From positions 1 to 63,460 of the forward strand of contig CAZYQW010000002.1 in NCBI GenBank assembly GCA_964649825.1: DNA of 63,460 bases, written 5' to 3'. The position numbers were made by a program, and so were the translations under genes. The notes under the pieces were generated by a model. It was not told the origin of the DNA. It searched no databases and saw only the letters and a program-made list of their open reading frames with translations. Positions 18,100-26,926 of this stretch are shown here, piece after piece; the first letter of the stretch is position 1, and each line of letters opens with the position of its first letter. Origin of the DNA: CAZYQW01 sp964649825 (GTDB taxonomy: Bacteria; Planctomycetota; B15-G4; JADJEK01).

Positions 18100-20058
18100 A
18101 TGGCGCGGTTCATGAGCGACGCTAAGAGCGCGAAGAGTTGGTGGATCAGCGGGTTGATCGGGGCCGTTATCGCCGCCGGGACGCTTCGGGCGGGTCCTGA
18201 CGAGAAGCCGAGCGTGGATCGCGGGGTCGATGACGTCGATCCCGCCCGCGAGCACTTGCCGAAGGGAGCGCTCGGCCGTCTCGGGAGCTTCCGCCTTCGC
18301 CACGCGGACGTGGTTCGCGCGGTCCGCTTCACGGACGACGACGGCCGGATCCTCTCGGTCGGCGTCGATCGTCGGGTCTGCCGTTGGGAACGTTCGAGCG
18401 GCCGCCTCATCGACGAGGCATGGACCGACCCTTCCGTGGGGTACGCACAATCGGTCGCGGTGGAGAAGGACGGCAGCGTCACGATCGGGACGGACACCGG
18501 CTGCGTGGTACGGATCGATGCGGCGGGTCGCGCGATCGGCGAACCGCTGCGCTTCGAGGCGACGCGCTTGATCGAGGTGTCGCCGGAGGGATCGTACGTC
18601 GCCGTCGCGTCCTCGCAGGCCGTGGAGGTCGACGTGCGCGACGCGACAGGCGAGCGGGTCACGCACGTCCAACCGGAAGGGATCGATCAGATCCTGAGCG
18701 TGGCCTTCTCGAGGGACGAGCTCAGGATCGCCATCTCGGGATGGATTCGCGAGACGCGACGCAGCGGCACCGCGGTCATTCTCGTCGTCGACGTGGAGAC
18801 GGGAGAGATCGCACGCGACGTCCGCCTCCCGGAGAGCTTCGTGACGAAGGTCGTTTTCTCGCCGGATGGAACGAGCGTGGCGCTCGGCGACGGGGCGGGG
18901 GCCGTCCGCGTGATGGCGGTCGAGACGGGAGTCGTTTCGGAGCCAGTCCAGAAGCACGCTCGCGGCGTCTCGTCGCTCGCCTACTCCGATGATGGCGCAT
19001 GGCTCGCGTCGGGCGGCGGTGACGGGACCGTGCAGGTGTTCGACGGCCGCACGGGCGAGTGGATCCACGGATTCGCCGCCAACCTGCTCACCGTCACCGA
19101 CATCGACTTCTCGGACGACGGCGAGGCGCTCGCGACGGCATCGAACGACAACCGAGTGCGCACGTTCTCGGTGTCGACCGGCGAGAGCGAGATCGACTCG
19201 CCCGGACACCTGAGCCCGGTCTCCGCGTCCGCCTACGCGCCGGATGGCTCGCTGATCGTCACGGGCGGCTACGACGGCACGGTTCGCCTCTGGGACGCCG
19301 CGACGTTCGAGCCGCTCCGCGTGATCTCGGTGGGAGCCGGGTTCGTCAATGACCTCCTGTTCCTGCCGGACGGGTCGGGGTTCATCGTGGTCGGACAGGA
19401 TGGACTGTTGCGCCGCTTCGACGTCCGGACGGGAGAGTGCACGTACGCGGTGCGCGACGCCGAGATGGCGATGTTCGACGTCGACGTCTCGCCGGACGGA
19501 GAGCGAGTCGCCACCGCCTGCGCCGACGGTCAGGTGCGCATCCACGATGCCGCGACCGGGCGCACCCTGCTTCGGTTCGACGCAGGGCCGGGGTTCGTGT
19601 TCGCGATCTCGTATTCGCCCGACGGCAAGCAGATCGCGACCGGCACGAGCGTGGTGAAGGTGTGGGACGCCGAGACCGGCGAGCTCGTGCGCGACTTCGA
19701 CGCGCCCAAGGCCCCGGTCAGCGGACTGTTGTACGCGGGCCCGGATCGCATCGTGTCGTGCGGTGCGGATCGATCGATCCGCATCTGGGCTCCCGCCACG
19801 GGTGAGGCCACGGCGCACCTCGAGGGACACCCAAGCCGGGTCAGTCGCATCGTGCTCGCCGCGGATGGCGAGACGCTCGTGTCATGCGGCTTCGGGGAGA
19901 GCGCGATCCGTATGTGGGACTTGACGAATCCGGGGGCGGGTTCGACGACGATCGACGGCCACCAGAAGAACGTGCTCACCGTCGCGTTCAGTCCGGACGG
20001 CCGGCACATCGTCAGCGGCGCGATGGACGCGGTCGGATACGTATGGGAACGTCCCTGA
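18100..20058 (+). CDS. Membrane-anchored WD40-repeat protein
   Basis: Protein of 652 residues. An N-terminal hydrophobic segment (WWISGLIGAVIAAGTL, ~13-28) should anchor or export it. The rest is a run of WD40 blades, many with clear ends: DRRVCRWERSSG, YDGTVRLWDAATFEPL, SGAMDAVGYVWE. About 13-14 blades would form one or two propellers. Such proteins scaffold complexes; no enzymatic motif is seen. GAGG at 18089-18092 lies seven bases before the ATG. The next gene, cytochrome c, begins one base after the stop and so is coupled; the pair may be a redox scaffold and its carrier. Confidence 0.87.
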   Translation: MARFMSDAKSAKSWWISGLIGAVIAAGTLRAGPDEKPSVDRGVDDVDPAREHLPKGALGRLGSFRLRHADVVRAVRFTDDDGRILSVGVDRRVCRWERSSGRLIDEAWTDPSVGYAQSVAVEKDGSVTIGTDTGCVVRIDAAGRAIGEPLRFEATRLIEVSPEGSYVAVASSQAVEVDVRDATGERVTHVQPEGIDQILSVAFSRDELRIAISGWIRETRRSGTAVILVVDVETGEIARDVRLPESFVTKVVFSPDGTSVALGDGAGAVRVMAVETGVVSEPVQKHARGVSSLAYSDDGAWLASGGGDGTVQVFDGRTGEWIHGFAANLLTVTDIDFSDDGEALATASNDNRVRTFSVSTGESEIDSPGHLSPVSASAYAPDGSLIVTGGYDGTVRLWDAATFEPLRVISVGAGFVNDLLFLPDGSGFIVVGQDGLLRRFDVRTGECTYAVRDAEMAMFDVDVSPDGERVATACADGQVRIHDAATGRTLLRFDAGPGFVFAISYSPDGKQIATGTSVVKVWDAETGELVRDFDAPKAPVSGLLYAGPDRIVSCGADRSIRIWAPATGEATAHLEGHPSRVSRIVLAADGETLVSCGFGESAIRMWDLTNPGAGSTTIDGHQKNVLTVAFSPDGRHIVSGAMDAVGYVWERP

Positions 20059-20059
20059 C

Positions 20060-20596
20060 GTGACGGTGGGCCCTGGCCTGTCGCCGCGCGCGACGCACGG
20101 AGTCGTCCTGCTCGTGGTGCTCGGGGCCATCGTCTCGGTCGGCGCCGGCGTGTGGTGGCACCGCCTCGATGGGCGATCGAGGCTCGAAGGCTCGGCCGGC
20201 GTCGACCCGGACGTCCGCGGGGAGCAGGTGTACGGACTCTGCGTGACGTGCCACGAACGGGACGGCCGTGGTGAACCGGGACGATCGCCGCCGTTGGTCG
20301 GATCGGCGTACGTCCGCGGCAGCCCCGACGCACTGATCCGCGTCGCCCTCGACGGCTTTCAGGGTTCGCGGACACCGGCCGGTCGCGCGTATACCGAACG
20401 AATGACGGGCTTCGAACACCTCTCGGACTCGGATCTCGCCGCCGTCCTGACCTACGTCCGCCGATCGTTCGGCGCGGGCGCGCCCGCGATCGGGACGGAG
20501 GACGTTCGCCGCGTCCGCGGCGCCACGTCGGGCCGGATCCTCCCCTGGACGCCGCAGGAGCTGCAGCATCACCTTGCCCCCGCCGCCGGCGGCTGA
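20060..20596 (+). CDS. Membrane-anchored monohaem cytochrome c
   Basis: Protein of 178 residues starting at GTG, one base after the WD40 stop. One transmembrane helix lies at ~13-33 (GVVLLVVLGAIVSVGAGVWW). The haem site is YGLCVTCHERDGRG (~63-76), and the distal methionine is probably in RMTGFEHLSDSDLAAVLTYV (~114-133), the usual class I pattern. Residues after ~140 form a loose tail. It should carry electrons on the outer face of the cytoplasmic membrane. The partner is unknown. Confidence 0.88.
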   Translation: MTVGPGLSPRATHGVVLLVVLGAIVSVGAGVWWHRLDGRSRLEGSAGVDPDVRGEQVYGLCVTCHERDGRGEPGRSPPLVGSAYVRGSPDALIRVALDGFQGSRTPAGRAYTERMTGFEHLSDSDLAAVLTYVRRSFGAGAPAIGTEDVRRVRGATSGRILPWTPQELQHHLAPAAGG

Positions 20597-20831
20597 CCGC
20601 CGCCGGCCGACGGTGGTACCCACCGGCCTTCCACGCAATGCGGTTCGCCTCCGCGATGGCCCGGTCGGCGACTGCCCCGACCCGTCGAGCGCCATCTTGG
20701 CCGTGGTTGAGAGATCCTCCGCGGAAGCGATCGGTTCGGTCGCGGCGTCTCCAGGCGCCCGAATCGGTCGGGCGGTCGAGCCGTCGCGTGAGCACCACAA
20801 CGGTGTCGTGGGCGCGCGCGGGGCGGACCCG

Positions 20832-21038
20832 CTCTTCCCGGCCTTCAGCGTGCAGCACGAACGAGGAAGCGTCGTCGTGAACTCGAACCTCGCCTTCGAC
20901 GAGTGCACGCAGGTCTTCAAGTCCGAGCGTCTCGCGGTCGCCATGTGCGACCGGGTGATGCACCATGCCCAAATCCTCGAGATGAACGGCGAGAGGTCCG
21001 GGCTCCGGTCCGCGAGACGGCGCCGGAAGGGGTCGTAG
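20832..21038 (+). pseudogene. Fragment of IS21-family helper ATPase IstB (C-terminal end)
   Basis: A frame ending at 21038 reads HERGSVVVNSNLAFDE, then VFKSERLAVAMCDRVMHHAQ and ILEMNGE. This is the C-terminal part of IstB (the sensor-1 TSN-type strand and the DRLxHHA helix). Walker A and B and the whole IstA transposase are missing, and the upstream frame is unrelated. No terminal inverted repeats are visible. The rest of 20597-21234 shows no gene. Confidence 0.65.
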
Positions 21039-21234
21039 CCAAACTCGAACAAACGGGCGGTTCCACTCCCCGTCCGCGCGAGGGGCCGATCGAGGGGAGC
21101 GCCGCCCCGCGGCGGGTCGGTTTTCGTTTCTCGCCCCGCCCGCCGTCGCCGCCGCCGGTGGGTCAGCTTGCGATTGCCGACTGGGTCAGCCTTGGCTTGC
21201 CGCTTCCACGGAGTCCCCATGGCCGTCCTGGGAT

Positions 21235-22134
21235 TCACGTCGATCCGGGGAGCGGCACGCGGAGCGGGCCGAGGGGGACGCACGTGAACGATGCGGCGCC
21301 GCGTCCGAGCGGTCCGCTCTCGTCGACGATGCGAGCGTAGTGCTCCGTGAGGCCGTCACGGCGTACGTCGTATCGCTCCCAGTGGGCGTCTCGGAAGTAG
21401 CGAAACCACGACCGGCGCAGGTGATCCGCGTCTGGATCGTCGAGCGGCACCTCGTTGAAGCTGTAGACGATCCCGAGGTAGCACCAGACAACCCCGAAGG
21501 GCGACAACGGGATGCAGAGGTGGGCGATGAGGCTCATGACGCCAGAGCCGAACCACGCCTCGACGTAGCGGAAGAAATGGGTGCGGATCAGTCGAAGATC
21601 TCGATCGAGGCGAAACGCCGACCGGAGCCTTCCGGTCCGGGAGACTTGGAGGAAGCCGGACGGGATGACGAAGGTGATGAGCGCGAACGCGACGCTGATC
21701 GCGGCGAGCTCGAGGTTGGACGGCGGGGACTCCGCACCGAAGCGCAGCCACGCGACGAGAGCGGGGATGATCAACGTCGAGAAGATCGGGAAGGCGACGA
21801 CGAACGCGCCGGCGGCGATCCACCCGGCGCCGCCGGCGCCGCCCGCGTCACCCACGGTCAGCGCCAGCCAGAGGTAGAGCGGCGAGTACCAGACGTGGAT
21901 CACTGTCATCGCGCCGACGCCCGACGTCAGGATCGCGAGCAGGTTGCCGTGCCACGGCGGGAGGAGCTTCGGGGCGCCGGCAACCAGTCGGTCGAGAACC
22001 CATCGCCGATAGCCGAGAACCAGTGGCCATCCGATTGCCGGCAGCAGGAGCAGCAGGCCGCCCACGAAGATGCGGCGGCGCCATGCTGCGTCCGCGGTCA
22101 TGAAAAGAGACGCCGACCGCCAATCGAGCATCAT
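21235..22134 (-). CDS. DUF4013-like multi-pass membrane protein
   Basis: Membrane protein of 299 residues with about six hydrophobic segments, for example IFVGGLLLLLPAIGWPLVLG near residue 22 and LELAAISVAFALITFVIPSG near 150. The early GYRRWVLDRLVAG followed by LLPPWHG matches the DUF4013 pattern. A soluble C-terminal tail carries DDPDADHLRRSWFRYFRDAH. The start at 22134 overlaps the stop of the preceding membrane gene as ATGA; an adjacent ATG at 22131 is also possible. The two genes are translated together. Function is unknown. Confidence 0.78.
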   Translation of the reverse strand: MMLDWRSASLFMTADAAWRRRIFVGGLLLLLPAIGWPLVLGYRRWVLDRLVAGAPKLLPPWHGNLLAILTSGVGAMTVIHVWYSPLYLWLALTVGDAGGAGGAGWIAAGAFVVAFPIFSTLIIPALVAWLRFGAESPPSNLELAAISVAFALITFVIPSGFLQVSRTGRLRSAFRLDRDLRLIRTHFFRYVEAWFGSGVMSLIAHLCIPLSPFGVVWCYLGIVYSFNEVPLDDPDADHLRRSWFRYFRDAHWERYDVRRDGLTEHYARIVDESGPLGRGAASFTCVPLGPLRVPLPGST

Positions 22135-22658
22135 CGAGTCTCGGCCGGCCGCCCGAGTCGGACCACCGCGATCGCGTCCAATACGCCGCTCACGAGGACC
22201 CCGACTGCCATGACCGCGAGCAGCGCCCGCGTCCGGTCGGAGACCGCCGGTTCGAGCGTCAGCGCCGTCGGCTCGTCGAGCCACGCACGCCCGCCGACCC
22301 ACACGAACGCGCAGAAAGCGCCGAACAGGATGGCGATGATGCTGTGGATGAGGTACTCGCCGGTCGGCAGACCGCCGACCGGTGCGCGGCTCTTCCGCTC
22401 GACGGCAAAGTCGAAGATCGAGATGACGACATCGAACGCGAGCAGTGCGAGCAAGGATACGAACCACGCCCCGTGCATCGCCAGGTTCGGGACGGCGAGG
22501 AACAGTATCGCGTAGGTCGGGCCGCGGAGGCTGTGCGAGATCAGCTCGACGCGCGCCGACCGGAGCGAGCGCAGGTCGTGCTCACGCGTGTGGAAGCGCC
22601 AGATGTCGAACGCCCCGAGGAAGCCGATGGCGACCAGGAGGTACGAAGCCTCGACCAC
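22131..22658 (-). CDS. Four- or five-helix membrane protein, unknown
   Basis: Protein of 175 residues. Hydrophobic segments are seen near 6-14 (LLVAIGFLGAF), 48-58, 64-80 (WFVSLLALLAFDVVISIF), 106-120 (SIIAILFGAFCAFVWVG) and 147-163. I chose GTG at 22658 because GGAGG stands five bases upstream; a GTG ten bases earlier lacks a site, and the longer open frame beyond it is low-complexity and not membrane-like. It is coupled by ATGA overlap to the DUF4013-like gene. I do not recognise the family. Confidence 0.65.
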   Translation of the reverse strand: MVEASYLLVAIGFLGAFDIWRFHTREHDLRSLRSARVELISHSLRGPTYAILFLAVPNLAMHGAWFVSLLALLAFDVVISIFDFAVERKSRAPVGGLPTGEYLIHSIIAILFGAFCAFVWVGGRAWLDEPTALTLEPAVSDRTRALLAVMAVGVLVSGVLDAIAVVRLGRPAETR

Positions 22659-23043
22659 AAGATCCTCCACTCGAGATCGTACCGATCGCCGCGGAGCGGC
22701 GGCGTGCGACCCGACTTCCTGGTCCGTACGAGTCGTCGGCGGTGGGCCGCTGGACGGTGTGGCGGCTCGCGTCATCCGGGCATCGAGAGTCTTCGACGTT
22801 TCGACCACCTGGACCTGATGAGCACGCGGTGCTTTCTGTCCGCCGACCTCCGCGACGCCCGTTGTCCTCGCCACGGACGGATGGTCGAGAGCGTTCACCC
22901 CGGGAAGGGTGGGATAATGACAGAAAAGTCGGTGAAACTGTGGCGGGTCGGACTCGCACCACCGTTTGTGAAGCGGGCGTGCCATCGAGTTTCCGAGTTT
23001 CCCGAGTTTCCGAGTCTCAACGAGGAGCGACGCAAGAGAACCT
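22659..23043. other. Divergent intergenic region with short GAGTTTCC repeats
   Basis: The 385 bp between the divergent membrane-protein and sigma-factor genes hold GGATAAT at 22912-22918, a possible -10 for the plus-strand sigma gene, and a run of GAGTTTCC/CGAGTTTC copies at 22987-23016. A stretch near 22941-22975 superficially resembles the 3-prime half of a tRNA but does not fold into one. No gene is seen. Confidence 0.4.
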
Positions 23044-23631
23044 GTGGACCCCGGGCAGACGAGCACGCAGTCGGAGGGCGGGGGGCGCGACGACGTGTCC
23101 CGCCTGCTGCGCGACATCGAGAACGGAGTGGTGGGCGCGTCCGAGCGGCTTTTTCCCCTTCTCTATCGCGAACTCCACGACCAGGCGGTTCAGCAGATGA
23201 ACGCCCAGCGAAGGGACCACACGCTCCAGCCGACCGCGCTCGTCAACGAGGCGTACATCAAACTGGTCTCTCGGGCCGAGAGCTGGAAGAACCGCCGCCA
23301 CTTCCTCGCCGTCGCGGCGACCGCGATGCGCCAGATCCTCGTCGACCACGCCCGTGGGAAGTCGCGCAAGAAGCGCGCGGCCACTCGGGTTCCCATGGAC
23401 GGAGTGACGGAGACCTTCGAGGAGGCGGCGTACGACCTCGTCGCTCTCGACGACGCGTTGCGCCTCCTGGCCGATCAGGACGAGACGGCGGCAAAGGTCG
23501 TCGAGCTCCGCTTCTTCGGCGGCCTGACCGTCGAGCAGGCGTCGATCGTGCTCGACACGTCGATCCGCACCGTCGAGCGGAACTGGACCCTCGCGAAGGC
23601 GTGGCTCCACCGCGAGATGCGGCGTGCGTGA
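23044..23631 (+). CDS. ECF-type RNA polymerase sigma factor
   Basis: Sigma-70 family factor of 195 residues, paralogous to the one at 4825. Region 2 reads FPLLYRELHDQAVQQMNAQ and HTLQPTALVNEAYIKL; region 4 reads VVELRFFGGLTVEQASIVLD with NWTLAKAWLHREM at the end. The start is a GTG at 23044; GAGGAG is about 14 bases upstream and AAGAGA about five, so the exact start is uncertain. The stop overlaps the kinase frame by eight bases. The pairing suggests kinase-controlled transcription. Confidence 0.87.
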   Translation: MDPGQTSTQSEGGGRDDVSRLLRDIENGVVGASERLFPLLYRELHDQAVQQMNAQRRDHTLQPTALVNEAYIKLVSRAESWKNRRHFLAVAATAMRQILVDHARGKSRKKRAATRVPMDGVTETFEEAAYDLVALDDALRLLADQDETAAKVVELRFFGGLTVEQASIVLDTSIRTVERNWTLAKAWLHREMRRA

Positions 23632-24751
23632 CGAGTGGCGGCGGATGAAGGACGCGTTCGAGCGGGTCGTCGCCCGTCCCGCCTCGGAATGGGAAGCCGC
23701 CCTGCGCAAGGCGTGCGGGGACGACGAGGCGCTCGCCCGCGAAGTCCGCTCGCTCCTGGACGAGCACGTCGCCGCGGCCGAGTTCCTGACCCCGCCGGCC
23801 GAGCGCGATCGACGTGGGACGTTCGGTGAGTACCGAATCGTCCGCGAGATCGGCCGCGGCGGCCGCGGGGTGGTGTACCTCGCGGAGTCTGCCGGCGGCC
23901 GTCGCGTCGCGCTGAAGATCCTCTCGTTCGCGGCCCGCCTCTCTCATCCGTTGAACGAGGAGCGGTTCCGTCGCGAAGGACGGACGTCGGAGGTCCTCGA
24001 TCATCCCGGGATCGTGGCGGTGATCGACGCGGGCGAGGTGCACGGTCAGCCGTACCTGGCGACGGAGTTCGTCGAGGGGCACGACCTCGCGGTGGAGATC
24101 GACCGGTGGCGCGCCGCCGCCGACCCGACCGCGACCGCCCCCGGTCCCCGCTCCGACCCCGCCGCGTGCGCGCGCATCGCGCTCGCCGTCGCTCGCGCCC
24201 TGCAGCATGCGCACGAGCGGGGCGTGCTCCACCGCGACGTCAAACCGCAGAACATCCTCCTCGATCGCGACGGGGCGCCGCTCCTCGTCGACTTCGGGAT
24301 CGCGCGCTTCGCGGACCAGGCCACCATCACTCGGACCGCGGCGATCGAAGGGACGCTCGACTACATGAGCCCGGAGCAGCGCCGCGGTGACCGAACGGCG
24401 GTCGACGCCCGCTCCGACGTTTTCTCGCTCGGCGTCGTCCTCTATGAGATGTTGGCGCTCCGCCGCCCGTTCGCGCGGGCCCGGGTGCGCCCCTTCGACC
24501 CCCTTCGCAAGCGGGGCGCGGTCCCGCTCGCACGCGTCGCGCCCCATGTGCCGCGCGACCTTGTCTCGATCTGCTCGAAGGCGATGGCGCCCAACCCCGA
24601 CGCGCGCTACGCGTCTGCCGCGAAGCTGGTCGATGACCTCGCGCGCTACCTGGACCGCGGGAGCGAGGCCAGCGCGCCCGTGACCCGATCGAACCCGTGG
24701 TGGAGCTGGTTGCATCGCTGGTGGCCCTGGCTTTCTGGGCGGTCCTCGTGA
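23624..24751 (+). CDS. Serine/threonine protein kinase without TPR tail
   Basis: Kinase of 375 residues starting at a GTG that overlaps the sigma-factor end. The DEWRRMKDAFERV opening matches the helical leader seen in sigma-paired kinases and supports this start over the ATG at 23645. Motifs: glycine loop EIGRGGRGVVY (75-85), lysine in VALKIL (98), HRDVKPQN (203-210), DFG (223-225) and YMSPEQ. A Pro/Ala-rich insert (~164-180) precedes the C-lobe. Unlike the kinases at 5358 and 60293 it has no TPRs; it ends in a tryptophan-rich segment (NPWWSWLHRWWPWLSG) that may dip into the membrane. Confidence 0.87.
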   Translation: MRDEWRRMKDAFERVVARPASEWEAALRKACGDDEALAREVRSLLDEHVAAAEFLTPPAERDRRGTFGEYRIVREIGRGGRGVVYLAESAGGRRVALKILSFAARLSHPLNEERFRREGRTSEVLDHPGIVAVIDAGEVHGQPYLATEFVEGHDLAVEIDRWRAAADPTATAPGPRSDPAACARIALAVARALQHAHERGVLHRDVKPQNILLDRDGAPLLVDFGIARFADQATITRTAAIEGTLDYMSPEQRRGDRTAVDARSDVFSLGVVLYEMLALRRPFARARVRPFDPLRKRGAVPLARVAPHVPRDLVSICSKAMAPNPDARYASAAKLVDDLARYLDRGSEASAPVTRSNPWWSWLHRWWPWLSGRSS

Positions 24752-24767
24752 GCGCCGACCGGCTCGC

Positions 24768-25301
24768 TCAGTCATCGGTCCAGACGTCGTTCGGAGAGCG
24801 AATCGGCAGCGCCTCGTATCCGAGTCGGCGATTCACGGGCTCGTGCGACGAGCTCCGTGGTCCGCGCCCGAGGATCCAGCTCGCCAGCATCGTGGCCCGC
24901 GCCACACTCGCCAGCGCGACGTGCTCGGCGAGAATACGCATCGGCTCCTTGAACACCCCGGCCGCGACGTAGGCACCCGCCAACGCGCGGGACTCGACGT
25001 CACGGTGCACGATCTCGAGGTGCTCGGCCGGGATCACGTCGAGGTGGCGTTGGACGACGGCCGGCGCCTGAGTCAGCTCGTCTTGGGTGAGGTCGGACAG
25101 CACGAGCACGAACGCGCCGCGGACGAAGCCGTCGATCAGTCGCTCGGACGGTCGACGCAGCTCGTCCACCTCGCATCCTTCGAGCACGGAGGAGTCGACG
25201 TAGATGCGCTCGCGTGGGCTCGAGAACCCCGGTCGCCGGACGACCTCGCGGACTCGCTCGTGCAGCGCGACAGGTGGAGTGGGCATGGTGATCGGACTCA
25301 T
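24768..25301 (-). CDS. PIN-domain protein (VapC-like), unpaired
   Basis: Protein of 177 residues. After ~30 residues it shows RIYVDSSVLEGCEVDE, the first PIN strand with its acidic residue, then VLVLSDLTQDEL and, near the end, NRRLGYEALPIRSPNDV, which matches a common PIN subfamily. At the position where that family normally has an Asp-His pair (DALHIAL) it reads AEHVALA, and the WNFKH motif is replaced by WILGR, so the metal site may be weakened. No antitoxin gene adjoins it. It converges with the kinase gene. No good ribosome site is seen; ATG 25286 is an alternative start. Confidence 0.65.
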   Translation of the reverse strand: MSPITMPTPPVALHERVREVVRRPGFSSPRERIYVDSSVLEGCEVDELRRPSERLIDGFVRGAFVLVLSDLTQDELTQAPAVVQRHLDVIPAEHLEIVHRDVESRALAGAYVAAGVFKEPMRILAEHVALASVARATMLASWILGRGPRSSSHEPVNRRLGYEALPIRSPNDVWTDD

Positions 25302-25630
25302 GCCCGGCTGAACGATGCGTCAGCCGCCGGGTTACTCGCCTTTCTCCAGAATCCGCTCGAAGCGGGGCAAACGCCGGCGATCCGCGGCTCCAACCCAACG
25401 CGGTAGGACCGCAACCGAAAAAGCACACGGCACGTGTGCGCATGAGGGTGCGGTCACGTGTCGGGTGGACATGCTTCGAGTTCTTCGCGGCACGCGAAGG
25501 ACTTGAGCCCGGAACCAAATGATGGAGCGCGCCGCCGCGCGGCCACGAACGTGCGCACGTGGCGCCCCGAGCCGATTCGCGCACCGGCCGTCGCACGCAG
25601 GGCAGGGCACGCAGGCGCTCTTCCACCCGT
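25302..25630. other. Gene-free region
   Basis: The 329 bp between the PIN gene start and the zinc-ribbon bactofilin stop contain a few G+C-rich dyads such as CCACG/CGTGG near 25542-25562, but no recognisable gene, RNA or element. Confidence 0.4.
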
Positions 25631-26092
25631 CTAGTCCGCGAGCAGGTCATCGCCCTCCTCCCTCGGCGGGCCGCGCTCCCGCACGCTCTGGAGCCAGTTC
25701 TCGGGGATGGCGAAGTAGCCGCGCTTGATCGTCGCTCCTTCCTCGACCTTCAGCGACAGCGCGATCAGGTCTCCCTGCCAGACCGCCTTCTTGCCGATCA
25801 CGACCGGCCCGGCCACCAGCGCTTCCTGGCACTCGAGCACTCCCTCGAGCTCGATCCCGCCGTGCGCGACGATGCGGTGCTGCGCGACGACGCGTCCCTT
25901 CTTGCTCACGATCAGTCGGCCGCAGGTCTCCACGTTGCGCACCCCTTTGTAGCTCGTGACCACGATGTCCTCGAGGAGGATCGTCTTGTGGCAGGCGCTG
26001 CAAACCGTCGACACCGCACGCTCACTCGCCTCGATGGAGTGGCCGCAGTAGTAGCACTGGATCGTGCGGGATGGCCCGGGAGTCTTCGCCAT
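25631..26092 (-). CDS. Bactofilin-like protein with N-terminal zinc ribbon
   Basis: Protein of 153 residues. The N-terminus has two CxxC knuckles, CYYCGHSIE (~13) and CSACHKT (~31), forming a zinc ribbon. From ~45 onward short repeating beta strands (GGIELEGVLECQEALVAGPV, GKKAVWQGDLIA) match the bactofilin right-handed beta-helix. Bactofilins polymerise into cytoskeletal filaments beneath the membrane. It lies 69 bp downstream of the plain bactofilin gene on the same strand, so the two probably co-assemble. The zinc ribbon is an unusual decoration that could link the filament to another protein. Confidence 0.75.
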   Translation of the reverse strand: MAKTPGPSRTIQCYYCGHSIEASERAVSTVCSACHKTILLEDIVVTSYKGVRNVETCGRLIVSKKGRVVAQHRIVAHGGIELEGVLECQEALVAGPVVIGKKAVWQGDLIALSLKVEEGATIKRGYFAIPENWLQSVRERGPPREEGDDLLAD

Positions 26093-26161
26093 GGAAGCGC
26101 CGAACGCACCGAGTGCGCGAACGCACCGGTCGGTGAGCCGGACGGACTCGGGATGAAGCCG

Positions 26162-26602
26162 CTACTTCTTCGGAGTGCGTTGCACGTCTTCGCCGCCGCC
26201 GCTGCCGCCTCCACCGCCACCGCTGCTCGGCGTCGGAGCCCCGGCGGCCGTTCCCGGACGGTTCTTCAGGGCATCGGGACCGACGTTCATGTGGCCGTTG
26301 AACGACGCGCCCTCGACGACCACGAGCTTCGGCGCGACGAGGTCGCCCTTCACTCGCGCCGTCGCGTTCAGCTCGGCCTTCTCCGCCGCGGTGATGTTCC
26401 CCTCGAGCGTGCCGTCGACGTGCACGACGCCCGCCTCGACCGATGCACGGCACTGCGCCTTGTCGGCGACCTGGATCTGTCCCTTCGCGCGGATCGTTCC
26501 TTCGAACTTGCCGAGGATGCGCGCGCGGCTCTCGACGGTCATGTCTCCCTTGATCGTCGTGTCGGCGCCAATGACGGTCTCGCTGGACTGCTGTTCAGCC
26601 AT
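26162..26602 (-). CDS. Bactofilin (polymer-forming cytoskeletal protein)
   Basis: Protein of 146 residues with the typical DUF583 beta-helix: TVIGADTTIKGDMTVESRAR, then GKFEGTIRAKGQIQVADKAQ and similar repeats to ~110. The C-terminal tail is disordered and glycine-rich (SSGGGGGGSGGGED), ending in basic residues. The ATG at 26602 has GGAG seven bases upstream; the longer frame adds six non-homologous residues. It heads a two-gene unit with the zinc-ribbon bactofilin and likely has a role in cell shape or membrane-associated scaffolding. Confidence 0.88.
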   Translation of the reverse strand: MAEQQSSETVIGADTTIKGDMTVESRARILGKFEGTIRAKGQIQVADKAQCRASVEAGVVHVDGTLEGNITAAEKAELNATARVKGDLVAPKLVVVEGASFNGHMNVGPDALKNRPGTAAGAPTPSSGGGGGGSGGGEDVQRTPKK

Positions 26603-26926
26603 GAGTGGTCTCCAAATCAAAGAGTCCGTTTCGCAGAGGGCGACACGATAGCGGAGGCGGTGCGCCGCGCGCGTGCGGCATGCGCGCGACTCGTCGAATC
26701 AGGCCGTTCACGGCGATGAGCTCGACCAGATCCGCGTGATGAATTCGCTTCGCCTTCTCGGAAAAAAGGGAACACCCAGCGGCGAGCGCACGACGGTAGA
26801 CGTCATTTTGGAGACCCGGATCCGGTTACCCCCGGCTCCATCGCGGCCTATCGACGCACGCGAGGTCTCGACCTCCGCCCGTCATCGCCAAGCCTCTCCA
26901 AACCATCACACAAGTCCGGTGGCCCC
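26603..26926. other. Divergent intergenic region
   Basis: The 324 bp between the divergent bactofilin and secreted-protein genes should hold both promoters. An A-run (GGAAAAAAGGG near 26760) is noticeable, but I see no convincing paired -35/-10 boxes and no gene. Confidence 0.35.

Noticed and set aside
20012..21283. Minus-strand 423-residue open frame
   Set aside because: Lies antisense to the cytochrome and IstB fragment; Arg/Pro-rich with no recognisable domain.
22941..22975. tRNA-like 3-prime half (GGACTCGCACCACCG on the plus strand)
   Set aside because: The reverse complement does not form a T stem or an acceptor stem, and no anticodon arm can be drawn.
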